Part shown: positions 1-10,362 of the stretch, one piece after another
How the letters are laid out: the number at the start of each line of letters is the position of its first letter
Numbering within the stretch: the first letter of the stretch is position 1
Origin: DATMMS01 sp036824145
Lineage (GTDB): Bacteria > Chloroflexota > Dormibacteria > DASZGP01
Direction of reading: 5' to 3'
DNA: 64,000 nt
Assembly (NCBI GenBank): GCA_036824145.1
Contig: DAITAT010000001.1
Coordinates: forward strand, 50,965 to 114,964
Translations under genes and position numbers: made by a program
The notes under the pieces: generated by a model
Database searches by the model: none
The model's input: only the letters and a program-made list of their open reading frames with translations
Told to the model about the DNA's origin: nothing

Positions 1-1
1 C

Positions 2-148
2 AGCATGGGCAAGGCCTTCCTGCGTTACGTCGGCCTGATCATCGCGGCGATCCCGTGCTACCTCGGACTACTCTGGGTGATCTGGGACCCGCGCAAGCAG
101 GGCTGGCACGACAAGATCGCGGGAACGGTGGTGACCCACACCGCCTGA
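2..148 (+). CDS. RDD family membrane protein, C-terminal fragment
   Basis: This is the last 48 codons of a gene that begins before the window. The visible peptide has one hydrophobic helix (LRYVGLIIAAIPCYLGLLWV) followed by the segment WDPRKQGWHDKIAGTVV. That D-x-[RK]-[RK]-Q-x-W-H-D-K-I-A-G-T ending is typical of RDD-family proteins, whose transported substrate is usually unknown. It stops 39 nt before trigger factor. The family call rests on this C-terminal signature only. Confidence 0.7.
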   Translation, partial: SMGKAFLRYVGLIIAAIPCYLGLLWVIWDPRKQGWHDKIAGTVVTHTA

Positions 149-172
149 GGGGTTGCTGCAGGCCGGCCCATG

Positions 173-178
173 TAGACT
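173..178 (+). promoter_or_regulatory. -10-like hexamer upstream of tig
   Basis: TAGACT preceded directly by TG, ending 10 nt before the tig ATG. No clear -35 box and no strong ribosome binding site lie between it and the start. The same hexamer precedes the ArsA pair, tRNA-Gln and ppdK in this window. The promoter call is inferred from position and recurrence. Confidence 0.5.
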
Positions 179-187
179 CCTCAGGCC

Positions 188-1627
188 ATGCAGGTCAGCC
201 TCGAGCATCGGCCGGGATCGGTGGTCGAGCTCTCCATTGAGGTGCCCACCGAACAGGTCGAGCGCGCCATTCAGCAAGCCTTCGACCGGCTCAGTCCCAG
301 GGTTCGCGTTGCCGGTTTTCGGCCCGGCAAAGCGCCCCGCGAAATCCTCGAGCGCGAGATCGGCTGGCCGGCGCTGCGCGAGCAGGCGATCGACATCATG
401 GTGCCCGAGGCGCTGACCCAGGCGGTGGCCGATCACCAGCTCCACGCGATCGACAATCCCAAGGTCGAGATCGAGTCTTTCGAGCGGCTCCAGCCCGCCA
501 AATTCCGGGCCCTGGTCACGGTCAAACCCGAGGTCGAACTGGCCGATGCTCTGGCGATCAAGGCACCGCTGCAGGAGGCGCCGGTGGGCACCGACAAGGT
601 CGACGCCGCCATCGACGAGATCCGCGAGAGCCTGGCCACGCTGGTCCCCGCCGAGAATCGCCCCGTGCGGGAGGGCGACCACCTGGTCGTCGACCTCGAG
701 GTGCGCAAGGATGGGGCTGCGGTCGACGACCAGCCCACCGAGAACCTGGAGCTCGACGTCCACGCCGAGAACCTCCTGCCGGGTCTCTTCGACGGCCTCA
801 ACGCCATGAGCCAGGGCGAGAGTAAGGAGATCCCGGTGCACCTGCCTGACGACTATCGCCGGGCCGACCTGGCCGGCCAGGACGTGGTCTTTGCGGTCAC
901 CGTCAAGGAGATCAAGGAGCACCAGCTGCCCGAGATCGACGACGAGCTGGCCAAGCTCAGCGGCGCCGGCCAGACCATCGCCGAGCTCCGCGAAAGGGTG
1001 GAGCAGAGGTTGCGGGCGGCGGCTGAGCGCGACGCTGTCTTCGCCCAGCAGAAGGCGGCCCTGGACGCGCTGATCGAATCGTCCAAGTTCGAGGTGCCCG
1101 AGGTGATCGTCGACGACGAGGTGGAGCGGGACATCCGCAACCTCGACATCAGCCTGGGCCAGCAGGGTATCGACTTCGAGAAGTTCATCGAGTTTGGCGG
1201 CGCCGACCTGCAGCAGCTGCGCCAGGAGCGGCGCCCAGGCGCCCGCGATCGGGCCGCGCAGGAGCTTGTGCTTGACGCGCTGGCCGAGCAGCAGGGCATC
1301 GAGCCGAGCCAGGCGCACATCGACGCCGAGGCCGACCGCGTGCTCGAGGGCAGTGATGACGCAGAGCGGCTCAAGTCGTCGGACCGCGTCCGCGCCTACG
1401 TCGGCGAGCGGATGCGGCTGCAGTGGGCCTTACTCTGGCTGGCCGCCACCGCCCGGGGCGAGTCGTGGTCGCCGCCCGAGCCTGGGGTCGGCGACGAAGA
1501 CCCGGGAGCCCTTGCGGCCGCCGACGAGCTGATTGCCGATGAGCCGGAGCCGGCGGCGGCCGCCGAGAGCGCGGCTCCAGAGCCAGAACCCGAGCCGGCA
1601 CGAGCCGACGGAATGACGGAGATCTGA
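188..1627 (+). CDS. tig: Trigger factor, ribosome-associated chaperone and prolyl isomerase
   Basis: Cytosolic chaperone that binds the ribosome exit tunnel and catches nascent chains. The N-terminal ribosome-binding domain carries the signature GFRPGKAPREIL (about residues 44-55), the loop that docks on ribosomal protein uL23. A central PPIase-like domain (roughly 150-245) includes the DLEVRKDG and LPDDY segments, and a helical C-terminal chaperone domain follows. The 479-residue length is somewhat longer than usual because of an acidic, Ala/Glu/Pro-rich tail after about residue 420. The ATG at 188 is chosen because MQVSLEHRPGSVVEL matches the family start. It lies directly upstream of clpP and clpX, the common tig-clpP-clpX order that links folding to proteolysis. 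Confidence 0.96.
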   Translation: MQVSLEHRPGSVVELSIEVPTEQVERAIQQAFDRLSPRVRVAGFRPGKAPREILEREIGWPALREQAIDIMVPEALTQAVADHQLHAIDNPKVEIESFERLQPAKFRALVTVKPEVELADALAIKAPLQEAPVGTDKVDAAIDEIRESLATLVPAENRPVREGDHLVVDLEVRKDGAAVDDQPTENLELDVHAENLLPGLFDGLNAMSQGESKEIPVHLPDDYRRADLAGQDVVFAVTVKEIKEHQLPEIDDELAKLSGAGQTIAELRERVEQRLRAAAERDAVFAQQKAALDALIESSKFEVPEVIVDDEVERDIRNLDISLGQQGIDFEKFIEFGGADLQQLRQERRPGARDRAAQELVLDALAEQQGIEPSQAHIDAEADRVLEGSDDAERLKSSDRVRAYVGERMRLQWALLWLAATARGESWSPPEPGVGDEDPGALAAADELIADEPEPAAAAESAAPEPEPEPARADGMTEI

Positions 1628-1685
1628 CACAGGTTGGTGAACACTGGCGACCAGCGGCATGGGAGTCAAAGGGACGGTGAGTAAT

Positions 1686-2402
1686 ATGGATCCCATGGAG
1701 CCAGTCAGGGACTACCTGGTCCCGATGGTCATCGAGACCACCAATCGGGGCGAGCGCGCCTTCGACATCTACTCGAGGCTGCTCAAGGACCGGATCATCT
1801 TTATCGGCACCCCGATTGACGACCAGATCGCCAACCTGGTGATGGCACAGCTGCTCTTCCTCGAGGGTGAGGACCCCGAGAAAGACATCAACATCTACAT
1901 CAACTCGCCCGGCGGCGTGATCACCTCGGGGCTGGCCATCTACGACACCATGCAGTACATCAAGCCGCGGATCAGCACCATTTGCATGGGCTTGGCGGCG
2001 TCGATGGCGGTACCCATCCTGGCCGGCGGCACCAAGGGCATGCGCTTTGCTTTGCCCAACACCCGGATCATGATCCACCAGCCCAGCGGAGGCTTCCAGG
2101 GCCAGGCGGCCGACATCGAGATCCAGGCCCAGGAGGTGCTCTTCCTCAAGGAGCGCATCAACGAGATCCTGGCCAGCCACACCGGCCAGCCGATTGACCG
2201 CATCAGCCAGGACTCCGACCGCGACCGCTGGATGAAGCCCGAGGAAGCCCAGGATTACGGCATCATCGACGACATCATCCAGCGCCACGAAAAGGCCGAG
2301 GAGATCCAGGGTTTGCTCGACGGCAAGCTTGAAAAGGACCCCAAGCTGGACACCAAAACGGGCGAAAAAAGTGGCGAAAAAGCGGAGCCAGCCAAGGCTT
2401 AA
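1686..2402 (+). CDS. clpP: ATP-dependent Clp protease proteolytic subunit ClpP
   Basis: Serine peptidase that forms the double-heptamer chamber fed by ClpX. The catalytic triad is visible with normal spacing: Ser106 in GLAASMAV, His131 in RIMIHQPSGG and Asp180 in DSDRDRW (Ser-His 25 and His-Asp 49 residues apart, as in E. coli ClpP). The oligomerisation and handle region is intact. The C-terminus has a Lys/Glu-rich tail beyond the usual end (about residues 210-238). In-frame alternatives are ATG 1659 and GTG 1677. I prefer ATG 1686 because GGTGAG lies just upstream and the encoded start fits the family better. It precedes clpX by 27 nt, probably in one transcript with tig. Confidence 0.95.
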   Translation: MDPMEPVRDYLVPMVIETTNRGERAFDIYSRLLKDRIIFIGTPIDDQIANLVMAQLLFLEGEDPEKDINIYINSPGGVITSGLAIYDTMQYIKPRISTICMGLAASMAVPILAGGTKGMRFALPNTRIMIHQPSGGFQGQAADIEIQAQEVLFLKERINEILASHTGQPIDRISQDSDRDRWMKPEEAQDYGIIDDIIQRHEKAEEIQGLLDGKLEKDPKLDTKTGEKSGEKAEPAKA

Positions 2403-2429
2403 GCGGTAGGGTGGTCTGGTGACACAAGT

Positions 2430-3716
<1,287 letters not shown>

Positions 3717-3770
3717 TCCTCCTGGCCTGAGGAGGCCTCTGGAGCCGCTAGACCTTAAGCTTTACGCCGT

Positions 3771-6419
3771 ATGGCGGCGGAGATGGACAAAGCCTGGAAG
3801 CCCCAGGAGGTCGAACGTGAGCTCTACCGACAATGGGAGGAAGCCGGGCTCTTTGTAGCCGACAACAAATCCGACCGACCGCGTTTCAGCATCGTCCTCC
3901 CCCCGCCCAACACCACCGGCGAGCTGCACCTTGGCCACGCCACCAACCACTCCCTCCAGGACATCTACTGCCGCTATAAGCGGATGCGGGGATTTGAGGT
4001 TCTGTGGTTGCCCGGTACCGACCACGCCGCCATCGCCACCCAGAACGTGATCGAGAGGCAACTGGCCTCCGAGGGCACCTCCAAGGAGGAGCTGGGCCGC
4101 TCCGCCTTCGAGAAACGGGTGGCGGCCTGGTACGAGAGCGTGGGCAAGGCCATCCTCGACCAGGAGCGGCGCTTGGGCCTTAGCCTCGACTGGTCGCGCC
4201 TGCGCTTCACCCTCGACGAGCGATACGTGCGCGCTATTCGCGAAGCCTTCGTGCGCCTCTTCAACGACGGCCTTCTCTACCGTGGTCCGCGGATCGTCAA
4301 CTGGTGCCCGCGCGATCGGTCATCGATAAGCGACCTCGAGGTCGAGTGGCGGGAACACGAAGACCCGCTCTACTACATCCGCTACGACTTGGTCGACGGT
4401 GACGGCCACCTGGTGGTGGCCACGGTCCGACCCGAGACGATGCTTGCGGACACGGCGGTGGCCGTCAACCCCAAGGATGAGCGCTACCAGCGGTTCATCG
4501 GACGCAAGGCCTGGCTCCCAATCGTCGGCCGCGAGCTCGAGGTGGTTGGCGACGAGGCCGTCGACATGAAGTTCGGTACCGGCGCCTTGAAAGTCACGCC
4601 GGGCCACGACGCGATGGATTACGAGATCGGCCAACGGCACGGCCTCGAGATCCTCACCTGTATCGACAAGAAAGGCAACATCACCAGCGACGACTGGGTC
4701 CCCGACACCCTGTGGACCCTCGACGCGGCCACCGCCCGCGGCCGCATCGTGACGATGCTCAAGGAGCGCGACCACCTGGTCAGGGTCGAGCCCCATGTCC
4801 ACTCCGTGGGCCACTGCGACCGGTGTGGCGAGATCATTGAACCACTCGTCGACGAGCAATGGTGGTGCTCGATGGAGGAGCTGCGTGACCCCGCGGTCAA
4901 AGTGGTCGAGGAGGGGAAGGTCGGCTTCGTCCCCGAGCGCTGGACCAAGGTCTACCTCGACTGGATGGCAGGCCTGCGCGACTGGAACGTGTCGCGCCAG
5001 CTCTGGCTAGGGCACCGAATCCCGGTCTACTACTGCGGAAAGGATCACACCTTCGCCTCGGTTGAGGAGCCGATCAAGTGCCCGGATTGCGGCGATCGCA
5101 AGCTGCGCCAGGATCCCGACGTCCTCGACACCTGGTTCTCCTCGGCACTGTGGCCCTTCGCGACCATGGGCTGGCCCGAGAAGACCGACGACCTGGACGC
5201 GTTCTTTCCCACCGACGTGCTTGGCACCGCCCGCGACATCCTCTTCCTCTGGGTGGCGCGAATGATCATGACCTCACTGCGATTCACCGGCGAGATCCCC
5301 TTCCACACCGTCCTCATGCACGCCACCATCCAGGCCCCCGACGGCCAGCGGATGAGCAAATCCAAGGGCAACGGCGTCGACCCCATCCAGATGATCGACC
5401 GCTACGGCGCCGACGCGGTGCGGGCCTGGGCCGCGGCGGTGGGGCTGCGCGGCCAGGACGTGCGCTTTGACGAGGAGCTGATCCGCTCCTACCAGCTCTT
5501 CGCCAACAAGCTCTGGAACGTCGCCCGCCTGGTACTGACCAACGTCGACGGCGTAGCGGTCCAGCCGGTCGGCGCGCTGGCGGAGCGCGACTGCTTCGAC
5601 GCCTGGATCCTAAGCCGTCTCGACGCCACCGTCGTGGAGGTGACGGACTCGCTGGAGCGCCATCGCCCGGGTGATGCCATCACCGCGATCTACGAGTTCG
5701 CCTGGCACGAGTTCGCGGACTGGTACCTGGAGGCCGCCAAGCCGCGCTTCCGAGCCCCCGCCGACGACCCCGGCCATGTCACCGCCGCGTCGACCGCGCT
5801 CCACGTCCTCGACACCACCCTGAGGCTGCTGCATCCCTACATGCCGTTTGTGACCGAGACGGTCTGGCAGAGGCTTCCCGGCGAACGGCCGGCCATGATC
5901 GCCCGCGACGCCGCCGCCTGGCCCGAGCCAGCGGGCCTCGCCGACGCCGGCGCCGATGCCGCCATGGCGACGATGTTCGAGCTGGTGCGGGAGCTTCGGG
6001 ACGCGCGCAAGGCCATCGGCGCCGGCGCGCGCGAACGCGTCCCTGTCACCGCCTCTCGGGTGGCGCCGGATTCTGCGGCGACGCTGCTGGACGGCGACTG
6101 CGGCCGGACGGCGATCGCTTGGCTGGCGTCGATCGACTTCGTCGAGGAGCTGCCGGCGCCGTCGGTGCGCACCCTGGTGGTGGCTGGTCTCGAGGTCGCG
6201 GTGAGCCCGCCCGAGCGCTCCAGCGGGCCCGCTGACCACGCTGCCCTGGAGCGTGAGCTCGATGCCGCGCGGGCTAATATCGCTAGGCTGGAAGGTCAGT
6301 TGGCCAACCAGCAGTTCCTCAGCAAGGCCAAGCCCGAAGTGGTCCAGCAGGCCCGGGACCGCTTGGCCGCGGCCCAAGAGCGACTCGCCACCCTGGAGGA
6401 CGCCTTCTCACGTGCTTAA
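3771..6419 (+). CDS. valS: Valyl-tRNA synthetase
   Basis: Class I aminoacyl-tRNA synthetase charging tRNA-Val. The HIGH-type motif reads HLGH within PPPNTTGELHLGHATNH (about residues 44-60), and the KMSKS-type loop reads RMSKSKGN (about 527-534). The CP1 editing insertion lies between them (TVRPETMLADTAVAVNP). A C-terminal coiled coil ends the protein (from about residue 820, ALERELDAARANIARLEG), typical of ValS. At 882 residues it is full length. The start ATG at 3771 follows a TAAGCT hexamer by 10 nt. Its 3' end overlaps the next gene by 8 nt. Confidence 0.97.
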   Translation: MAAEMDKAWKPQEVERELYRQWEEAGLFVADNKSDRPRFSIVLPPPNTTGELHLGHATNHSLQDIYCRYKRMRGFEVLWLPGTDHAAIATQNVIERQLASEGTSKEELGRSAFEKRVAAWYESVGKAILDQERRLGLSLDWSRLRFTLDERYVRAIREAFVRLFNDGLLYRGPRIVNWCPRDRSSISDLEVEWREHEDPLYYIRYDLVDGDGHLVVATVRPETMLADTAVAVNPKDERYQRFIGRKAWLPIVGRELEVVGDEAVDMKFGTGALKVTPGHDAMDYEIGQRHGLEILTCIDKKGNITSDDWVPDTLWTLDAATARGRIVTMLKERDHLVRVEPHVHSVGHCDRCGEIIEPLVDEQWWCSMEELRDPAVKVVEEGKVGFVPERWTKVYLDWMAGLRDWNVSRQLWLGHRIPVYYCGKDHTFASVEEPIKCPDCGDRKLRQDPDVLDTWFSSALWPFATMGWPEKTDDLDAFFPTDVLGTARDILFLWVARMIMTSLRFTGEIPFHTVLMHATIQAPDGQRMSKSKGNGVDPIQMIDRYGADAVRAWAAAVGLRGQDVRFDEELIRSYQLFANKLWNVARLVLTNVDGVAVQPVGALAERDCFDAWILSRLDATVVEVTDSLERHRPGDAITAIYEFAWHEFADWYLEAAKPRFRAPADDPGHVTAASTALHVLDTTLRLLHPYMPFVTETVWQRLPGERPAMIARDAAAWPEPAGLADAGADAAMATMFELVRELRDARKAIGAGARERVPVTASRVAPDSAATLLDGDCGRTAIAWLASIDFVEELPAPSVRTLVVAGLEVAVSPPERSSGPADHAALERELDAARANIARLEGQLANQQFLSKAKPEVVQQARDRLAAAQERLATLEDAFSRA

Positions 6420-6867
6420 GAACCTAGGCTCGCTGCTGATCATCCTGGGGATCTACTCGGTCGTCCTCTACCTGGCGATCGCCTACTGGGCCCTCAAGGA
6501 TGCCCGCGAGCGCTCCGATTCGTGGGGGCTGCACTACTTCGCCCTCTTCATCAACCTGCTGCTGCCCCTGCTGGGCCTGCTCATCTACCTGCTGGTGCGG
6601 CCCGGCACCACGATGGTCGAGCGGCGCGCCCTCGAACTGGAGTCCCAGGCCCTGGCCCTGACTGACGGCGAAGAAGGCCAACGGCCGTGTCCAGCCTGCG
6701 GGCGGGACATCGAGAGGGACTTCATCCTCTGTCCTTACTGCCAGTCGCGCTTCGCCAAGCGCTGTCCTTCGTGTCAGAAGTCGGTCAGGCTCGGGTGGAG
6801 CCTCTGCCCTTATTGCGCGACGAGCCTGGAGATGGGCAAGGTCTCGCGCGCCGCCGGTCTGGACTGA
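6412..6867 (+). CDS. Membrane protein with two C-terminal zinc ribbons
   Basis: The GTG start sits inside the end of valS (8-nt overlap) and gives a 151-residue protein. It has two hydrophobic helices (about residues 5-25 and 42-62), a short charged linker, then two C-x2-C...C-x2-C ribbons: CPACG...CPYC and CPSCQ...CPYC (about residues 98-140). This is a double zinc-ribbon arrangement tethered to the membrane, seen in many proteins without assigned function. I do not recognise a specific orthologue. The tight overlap with valS on one side and the NuoL/M/N-like triplet 35 nt downstream suggests cotranscription with both. Confidence 0.8.
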   Translation: MLKNLGSLLIILGIYSVVLYLAIAYWALKDARERSDSWGLHYFALFINLLLPLLGLLIYLLVRPGTTMVERRALELESQALALTDGEEGQRPCPACGRDIERDFILCPYCQSRFAKRCPSCQKSVRLGWSLCPYCATSLEMGKVSRAAGLD

Positions 6868-6902
6868 CTCTCACCCTCCAGGTCCTTGGCCCAAGCCTGG
6901 TC

Positions 6903-8558
6903 GTGGGGGCCTTCGCCCTCTGCCTGTTGGTATGGCCGCGGGCATGGCTTTTCCTCCTCGGTGAGGTCACCGCCCTGGCGTTGCTGGGCCGGCTCTGGGC
7001 TCTGACCGGCGCGGGACCGCTGTCGCAAGCGATATACGAGCCGCTTTCGGGGGTGCAGCTGACCTACCGGGTCGAACACCTGGGCCTGCTCTTCGCCATC
7101 ACCGGGGTGGCCATGGGCCTGCTGCTGACGCTGCCGTGGCTGGCGCGACCGCTGGCCCGCACCGGCAGGCGGGGGGCCTGGGTGCTGCTGGCCCAGTTCG
7201 GGATGCTCAGCGCGGTGCTTGCGGGTGACCTTGAGTCGATGGCTGCCGGCTGGGCCATTGCGGTTGGCGGCCTCACGCTCCTCTGCCTGCTGCAGCGCCG
7301 CGTGGCTCCTCCCATCGCGATGGACGGTCCGGCTTCCCGGTTTGTCGCCATCCAGGCTTCCACCGCGGTGCTCCTGCTGGCCGGAGCGGTGGCGGCGGAG
7401 ACCAGTGCCGGCACGGGCGCTTTCGATTCGATCCCGGTGACCGCCTTCGATGTACGCGCCGTGGTCCTGCTGGCCGCGGCACCGGTGACGGCGCTGCTCA
7501 CGATCCAGCTCCTCTGCCAAGCCATCCACCGCCCGCTGCTGGCGGCGCTGGCGGCGTCCAGCGTGCTGATGCCGATGTCGGCCTACCTCCTCACCCGCCT
7601 GTATGACCTGTGCGGCGGGCGGCTGCCCGACAGCCGCGTGAACGCCGCCCTGGTCCTGGTCGGCGGCGTGACGGCACTGGGATTTGCCCTGGCTTCGGTC
7701 TGGGCCGTCGACCTGGGTGCGGCGGTGGCGCGACTGGGGCAGGCCGCGGCGGGCCTGACACTGGTGGCGGCGGGGGCCGGCACCGGGGTCGCCATCGCGG
7801 CATTGGAACTGGCCCCGATCAGTCTCGGTCTGGGATTGGCGGCGCTGCTGGCCATGGTCCAGGCCGGCGGCGGCCGCCTGCCGTCAACTTCGGGGGGCCG
7901 ATGGAGTTCGGTGATCGTGACGGCACCCGCCCTGCTGGCGATCGCATGGGCGGCAGGGTTCCCGGTTGGCCTCGCCGCGATCGAGCGAGTGGCTTCAGCC
8001 AGCGCCGGGGTCGACGCCGGAGGGCTGCTCACGCCGGCCGCCGGCCCCGCGATCCTGGCGCTACCCGTGATGGTGCTGGCGGCATACGCCTGCGGGCGGT
8101 TTGGTGGGGGTCAGCGCCCCGCCCCCGAGGCTCGCCTGCGACTGGCCCTACTGGCGGTCGCGCTGGGCGCCAGCAGCCTCGCGCTAGGCCAGTTGGAGCC
8201 GCTGAGCGCGGGCTTGGCAGCGGCCGTGGTCAGGGTGCCGAGTGCCGATCTCCAGAGCACGCTCGGCTCGCTGGTACCGGGAACCCAGGTCTCGATCGGC
8301 CTCACCGCCCTGACCTTGGTGCTGGTCCTGGCGATCGGCCGGATGCGTGGGACGGCAATCGACCAGGGTTTCCCGGGCGCGGTTGAATCGCTGCCGCCGC
8401 GTCTGGCGGTCGCGCCCGGCATCTACGGGATCCGTTTCGCGTCGGCCGCCAGGCGTCGAGGTCTGACGCTGGCGGCGATCGCCCGCCGGCACGCTTTTCT
8501 CAGCGGACTGGTGGTCTCCGCCGCGGCCGCTGTCGCCGCCAACGCGATGGTTCGATGA
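6903..8558 (+). CDS. Degenerate NuoL/M-like (antiporter-like) membrane protein
   Basis: A roughly 551-residue protein made almost wholly of membrane helices. The segment VEHLGLLFAITGVAMGLLLT followed by FGMLSAVLAGDLESMAAGW matches the early part of complex I / Mrp antiporter subunits (LDGLxLLF... GMLxxVLAxDLLxLxxxWE). RPLLAALAASSVLMPMSAYL aligns with the [20 protein letters not shown] segment. The residues that normally carry protons are replaced: the Trp-Glu of TM5 is Trp-Ala, and the TM7 Lys position falls in a Val/Thr/Leu stretch. The start is uncertain; GTG 6903 is the first after the previous stop, and upstream starts would overlap the zinc-ribbon gene. It ends with an ATGA overlap to the next gene. 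Homology is inferred by eye. Confidence 0.65.
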   Translation: MGAFALCLLVWPRAWLFLLGEVTALALLGRLWALTGAGPLSQAIYEPLSGVQLTYRVEHLGLLFAITGVAMGLLLTLPWLARPLARTGRRGAWVLLAQFGMLSAVLAGDLESMAAGWAIAVGGLTLLCLLQRRVAPPIAMDGPASRFVAIQASTAVLLLAGAVAAETSAGTGAFDSIPVTAFDVRAVVLLAAAPVTALLTIQLLCQAIHRPLLAALAASSVLMPMSAYLLTRLYDLCGGRLPDSRVNAALVLVGGVTALGFALASVWAVDLGAAVARLGQAAAGLTLVAAGAGTGVAIAALELAPISLGLGLAALLAMVQAGGGRLPSTSGGRWSSVIVTAPALLAIAWAAGFPVGLAAIERVASASAGVDAGGLLTPAAGPAILALPVMVLAAYACGRFGGGQRPAPEARLRLALLAVALGASSLALGQLEPLSAGLAAAVVRVPSADLQSTLGSLVPGTQVSIGLTALTLVLVLAIGRMRGTAIDQGFPGAVESLPPRLAVAPGIYGIRFASAARRRGLTLAAIARRHAFLSGLVVSAAAAVAANAMVR

Positions 8559-9118
8559 CGGCCGCGCAGGCGGCCGAGCTGGCGCTGTCCTGGCTGGCGC
8601 TCCTGGCGGCCATCGCTGCGGTGCTGTCGCCTCAGGTCTCGCGTTGGTCATGGGGCGCCGCGGGGCTGCTCTTTTCGGTGTGGCTGGCTTTGATGGCGCC
8701 GGTGGGCATCGGCGCCGCCCTTGCCGCCGGCAGCCTGATAGGCCTGTTCCTGGAGGGCGACGGTGAGCTGGCTGAGCCCGATTTCACACGCCTGACGCGG
8801 CGCCTTGGCCTGCTGCTGGCCGGGTTCGCGGCGGCGGTCGTGGTGATGGTGCGCGTCGCCCAGGTCGACCCCGGCGATACGCCCTACGTGTTTCCCGCCC
8901 TGGCCACCGGGATCGTGGCGCTGATCGCCCTCACTGCCGCCGTCGGGCAGGCGGAGATCCAGCGGGGCGCGCGTCTGCTGCTGGTGCTGGCAGCCGTCGG
9001 CTGGACCATCGCCACCGCCGGGACCCAGCCTGCCGCCGCCATCTTGGCCGGGGCGGTATTGCCGCTGCTGGCCCTCACCGGGAGGCTCGGGCCGCCCGCG
9101 GAAAGCCCGATCCCATGA
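8555..9118 (+). CDS. Six-helix membrane protein of unknown function, partner of NuoL/M/N-like genes
   Basis: A 187-residue protein with about six hydrophobic segments and a short acidic loop (LEGDGELAEPDF, about residues 66-77). It is joined to its neighbours by ATGA overlaps at both ends (8555-8558 and 9115-9118), so translation is probably coupled and the three products made together. The first helices faintly recall the small membrane subunits NuoJ/NuoK of complex I (repeated Leu/Ala helices and a short SPQVSRWSWGAA loop), but I cannot establish homology. It could be a dedicated assembly partner of the two antiporter-like proteins. Confidence 0.7.
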   Translation: MTAAQAAELALSWLALLAAIAAVLSPQVSRWSWGAAGLLFSVWLALMAPVGIGAALAAGSLIGLFLEGDGELAEPDFTRLTRRLGLLLAGFAAAVVVMVRVAQVDPGDTPYVFPALATGIVALIALTAAVGQAEIQRGARLLLVLAAVGWTIATAGTQPAAAILAGAVLPLLALTGRLGPPAESPIP

Positions 9119-10362
9119 ACCTGGAGGACCTCAATCTGGCGGCGCTGCTGGCGGTGCCGGCGGTGGCCGCGATCGCGTGCCGGCTCCGACCCGGCTCGGC
9201 AGTGCCCTTCACCGGGGTCGGTCTAGTGGCGGGCGCCCTTTTCCTGGCGATCCTGCCGGTCGACCATGAAGCTGGCGCCGCCGGGCTGACGCTGGCGGTC
9301 AGCGGGTTCGGCAAAGGAGCCCTGTGGCTGTCGATGTTCGGCGTGGGCCTGGCGGTGCTGGCTGTCAACCCTCGACCGGGGGCAGATGGCGCGATCGCCT
9401 GGTGTGCCCAGCTGCTGGCTACCGTGGTGGTCGCGGCGCGATCGCCACTGCTGCTGCTGGCGGCGCTGCTTCTCCTGGCTGTGCTCCTGCCGCGCCTCGA
9501 GCCTGATCTTGATCTCGGCCTGTCGTGGTCCCGCCGAATCTCCGCGGGCGCGGTGCTGGCCGCGGCCGCGCTGACCGTCACCGCTGCCACGCATCTGCCC
9601 GTGTCGGAGCACGCCACCGCGGTGCTGCTGGTGATCGGCTTCATGGTCCTGCTGGGCGCGATGCCCTTCGGTGTCGGGCTGCGAGAGTGGCTGATGCACG
9701 CCCGGGCTCGGCTGGCGATCCTCGCCGCCACCTGCCTGCTGCCGGCGCTGGTCACCGCGCTGGTCAACTCGCTGGGGGCTCTGAGCCAGCTCCACCTGGC
9801 GGCGCCGGCCGGCCTCGTGATCGCCGCCTTTGGTGCCCTCACGCTGCTGGTCGGGGCGCTCGCCCAGCTCGGCGCCGCAGGCTGGCGCGGCCTCGCCGCC
9901 GATGGCGTCATCGCCGACCTCGGCCTGGTATTGGTGGGCGTCGGGGCGCTCGACATCAACGGCCTCGAGGGGGCTTCGCTGGCGCTTCTGGTGATGGCGC
10001 TGGCGCGACCCTTCCTCTATCTCCTGGAGGAGATGGCGATGTCCGGGGCCTGGGCCTGGATGGGCGCCGGTGCGGCCCTCTTCACCGCCGCTGGCCTGCC
10101 GCCGACGGTGGGTTTCGCGGCCCGGCTGCTGGTGCTGGGATCGGCGTTCCATCTCCATCCACTCCTGGCGGCGGCGGTGGTGGCGGGCGTCGTCATCGAG
10201 GTCTTTGCCTCGGCTCGGCTGCTCCTGCGCCTGGGGATTCCCCTGGTCGGGCCCGGACCGCGAACCGGCGTGGTCCCGGTGGCGTTGGCGGTCACGATGC
10301 TGGCCCTGGTCGCCGGGTTGGCTCCCGGCGGGGTTCTCACCTACGTCTGGAACCTTGGTTGA
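9115..10362 (+). CDS. Degenerate NuoN/M-like membrane protein
   Basis: A 415-residue polytopic protein. GLPPTVGFAARLLVLGSAF, followed by a helix ending in ARLLLRLG, closely resembles the C-terminal part of NuoN/NuoM (GIPPTAGFxGKxxLFxAA... YYYLRV). The internal stretch DGVIADLGLVLVGVGAL followed by ALARPFLYLLEE resembles the SSIAHxGYLLLGL...YxLxxLGAF region. The proton-path residues are again missing: the AMPFGVGLREWL helix region lacks the Lys of the usual SK motif, and the PPT-x-GF segment carries Ala-Arg where Gly-Lys is common. It overlaps the preceding gene by ATGA and the following maf gene by 8 nt. A non-pumping scaffold or an altered ion carrier are both possible. Confidence 0.65.
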   Translation: MNLEDLNLAALLAVPAVAAIACRLRPGSAVPFTGVGLVAGALFLAILPVDHEAGAAGLTLAVSGFGKGALWLSMFGVGLAVLAVNPRPGADGAIAWCAQLLATVVVAARSPLLLLAALLLLAVLLPRLEPDLDLGLSWSRRISAGAVLAAAALTVTAATHLPVSEHATAVLLVIGFMVLLGAMPFGVGLREWLMHARARLAILAATCLLPALVTALVNSLGALSQLHLAAPAGLVIAAFGALTLLVGALAQLGAAGWRGLAADGVIADLGLVLVGVGALDINGLEGASLALLVMALARPFLYLLEEMAMSGAWAWMGAGAALFTAAGLPPTVGFAARLLVLGSAFHLHPLLAAAVVAGVVIEVFASARLLLRLGIPLVGPGPRTGVVPVALAVTMLALVAGLAPGGVLTYVWNLG

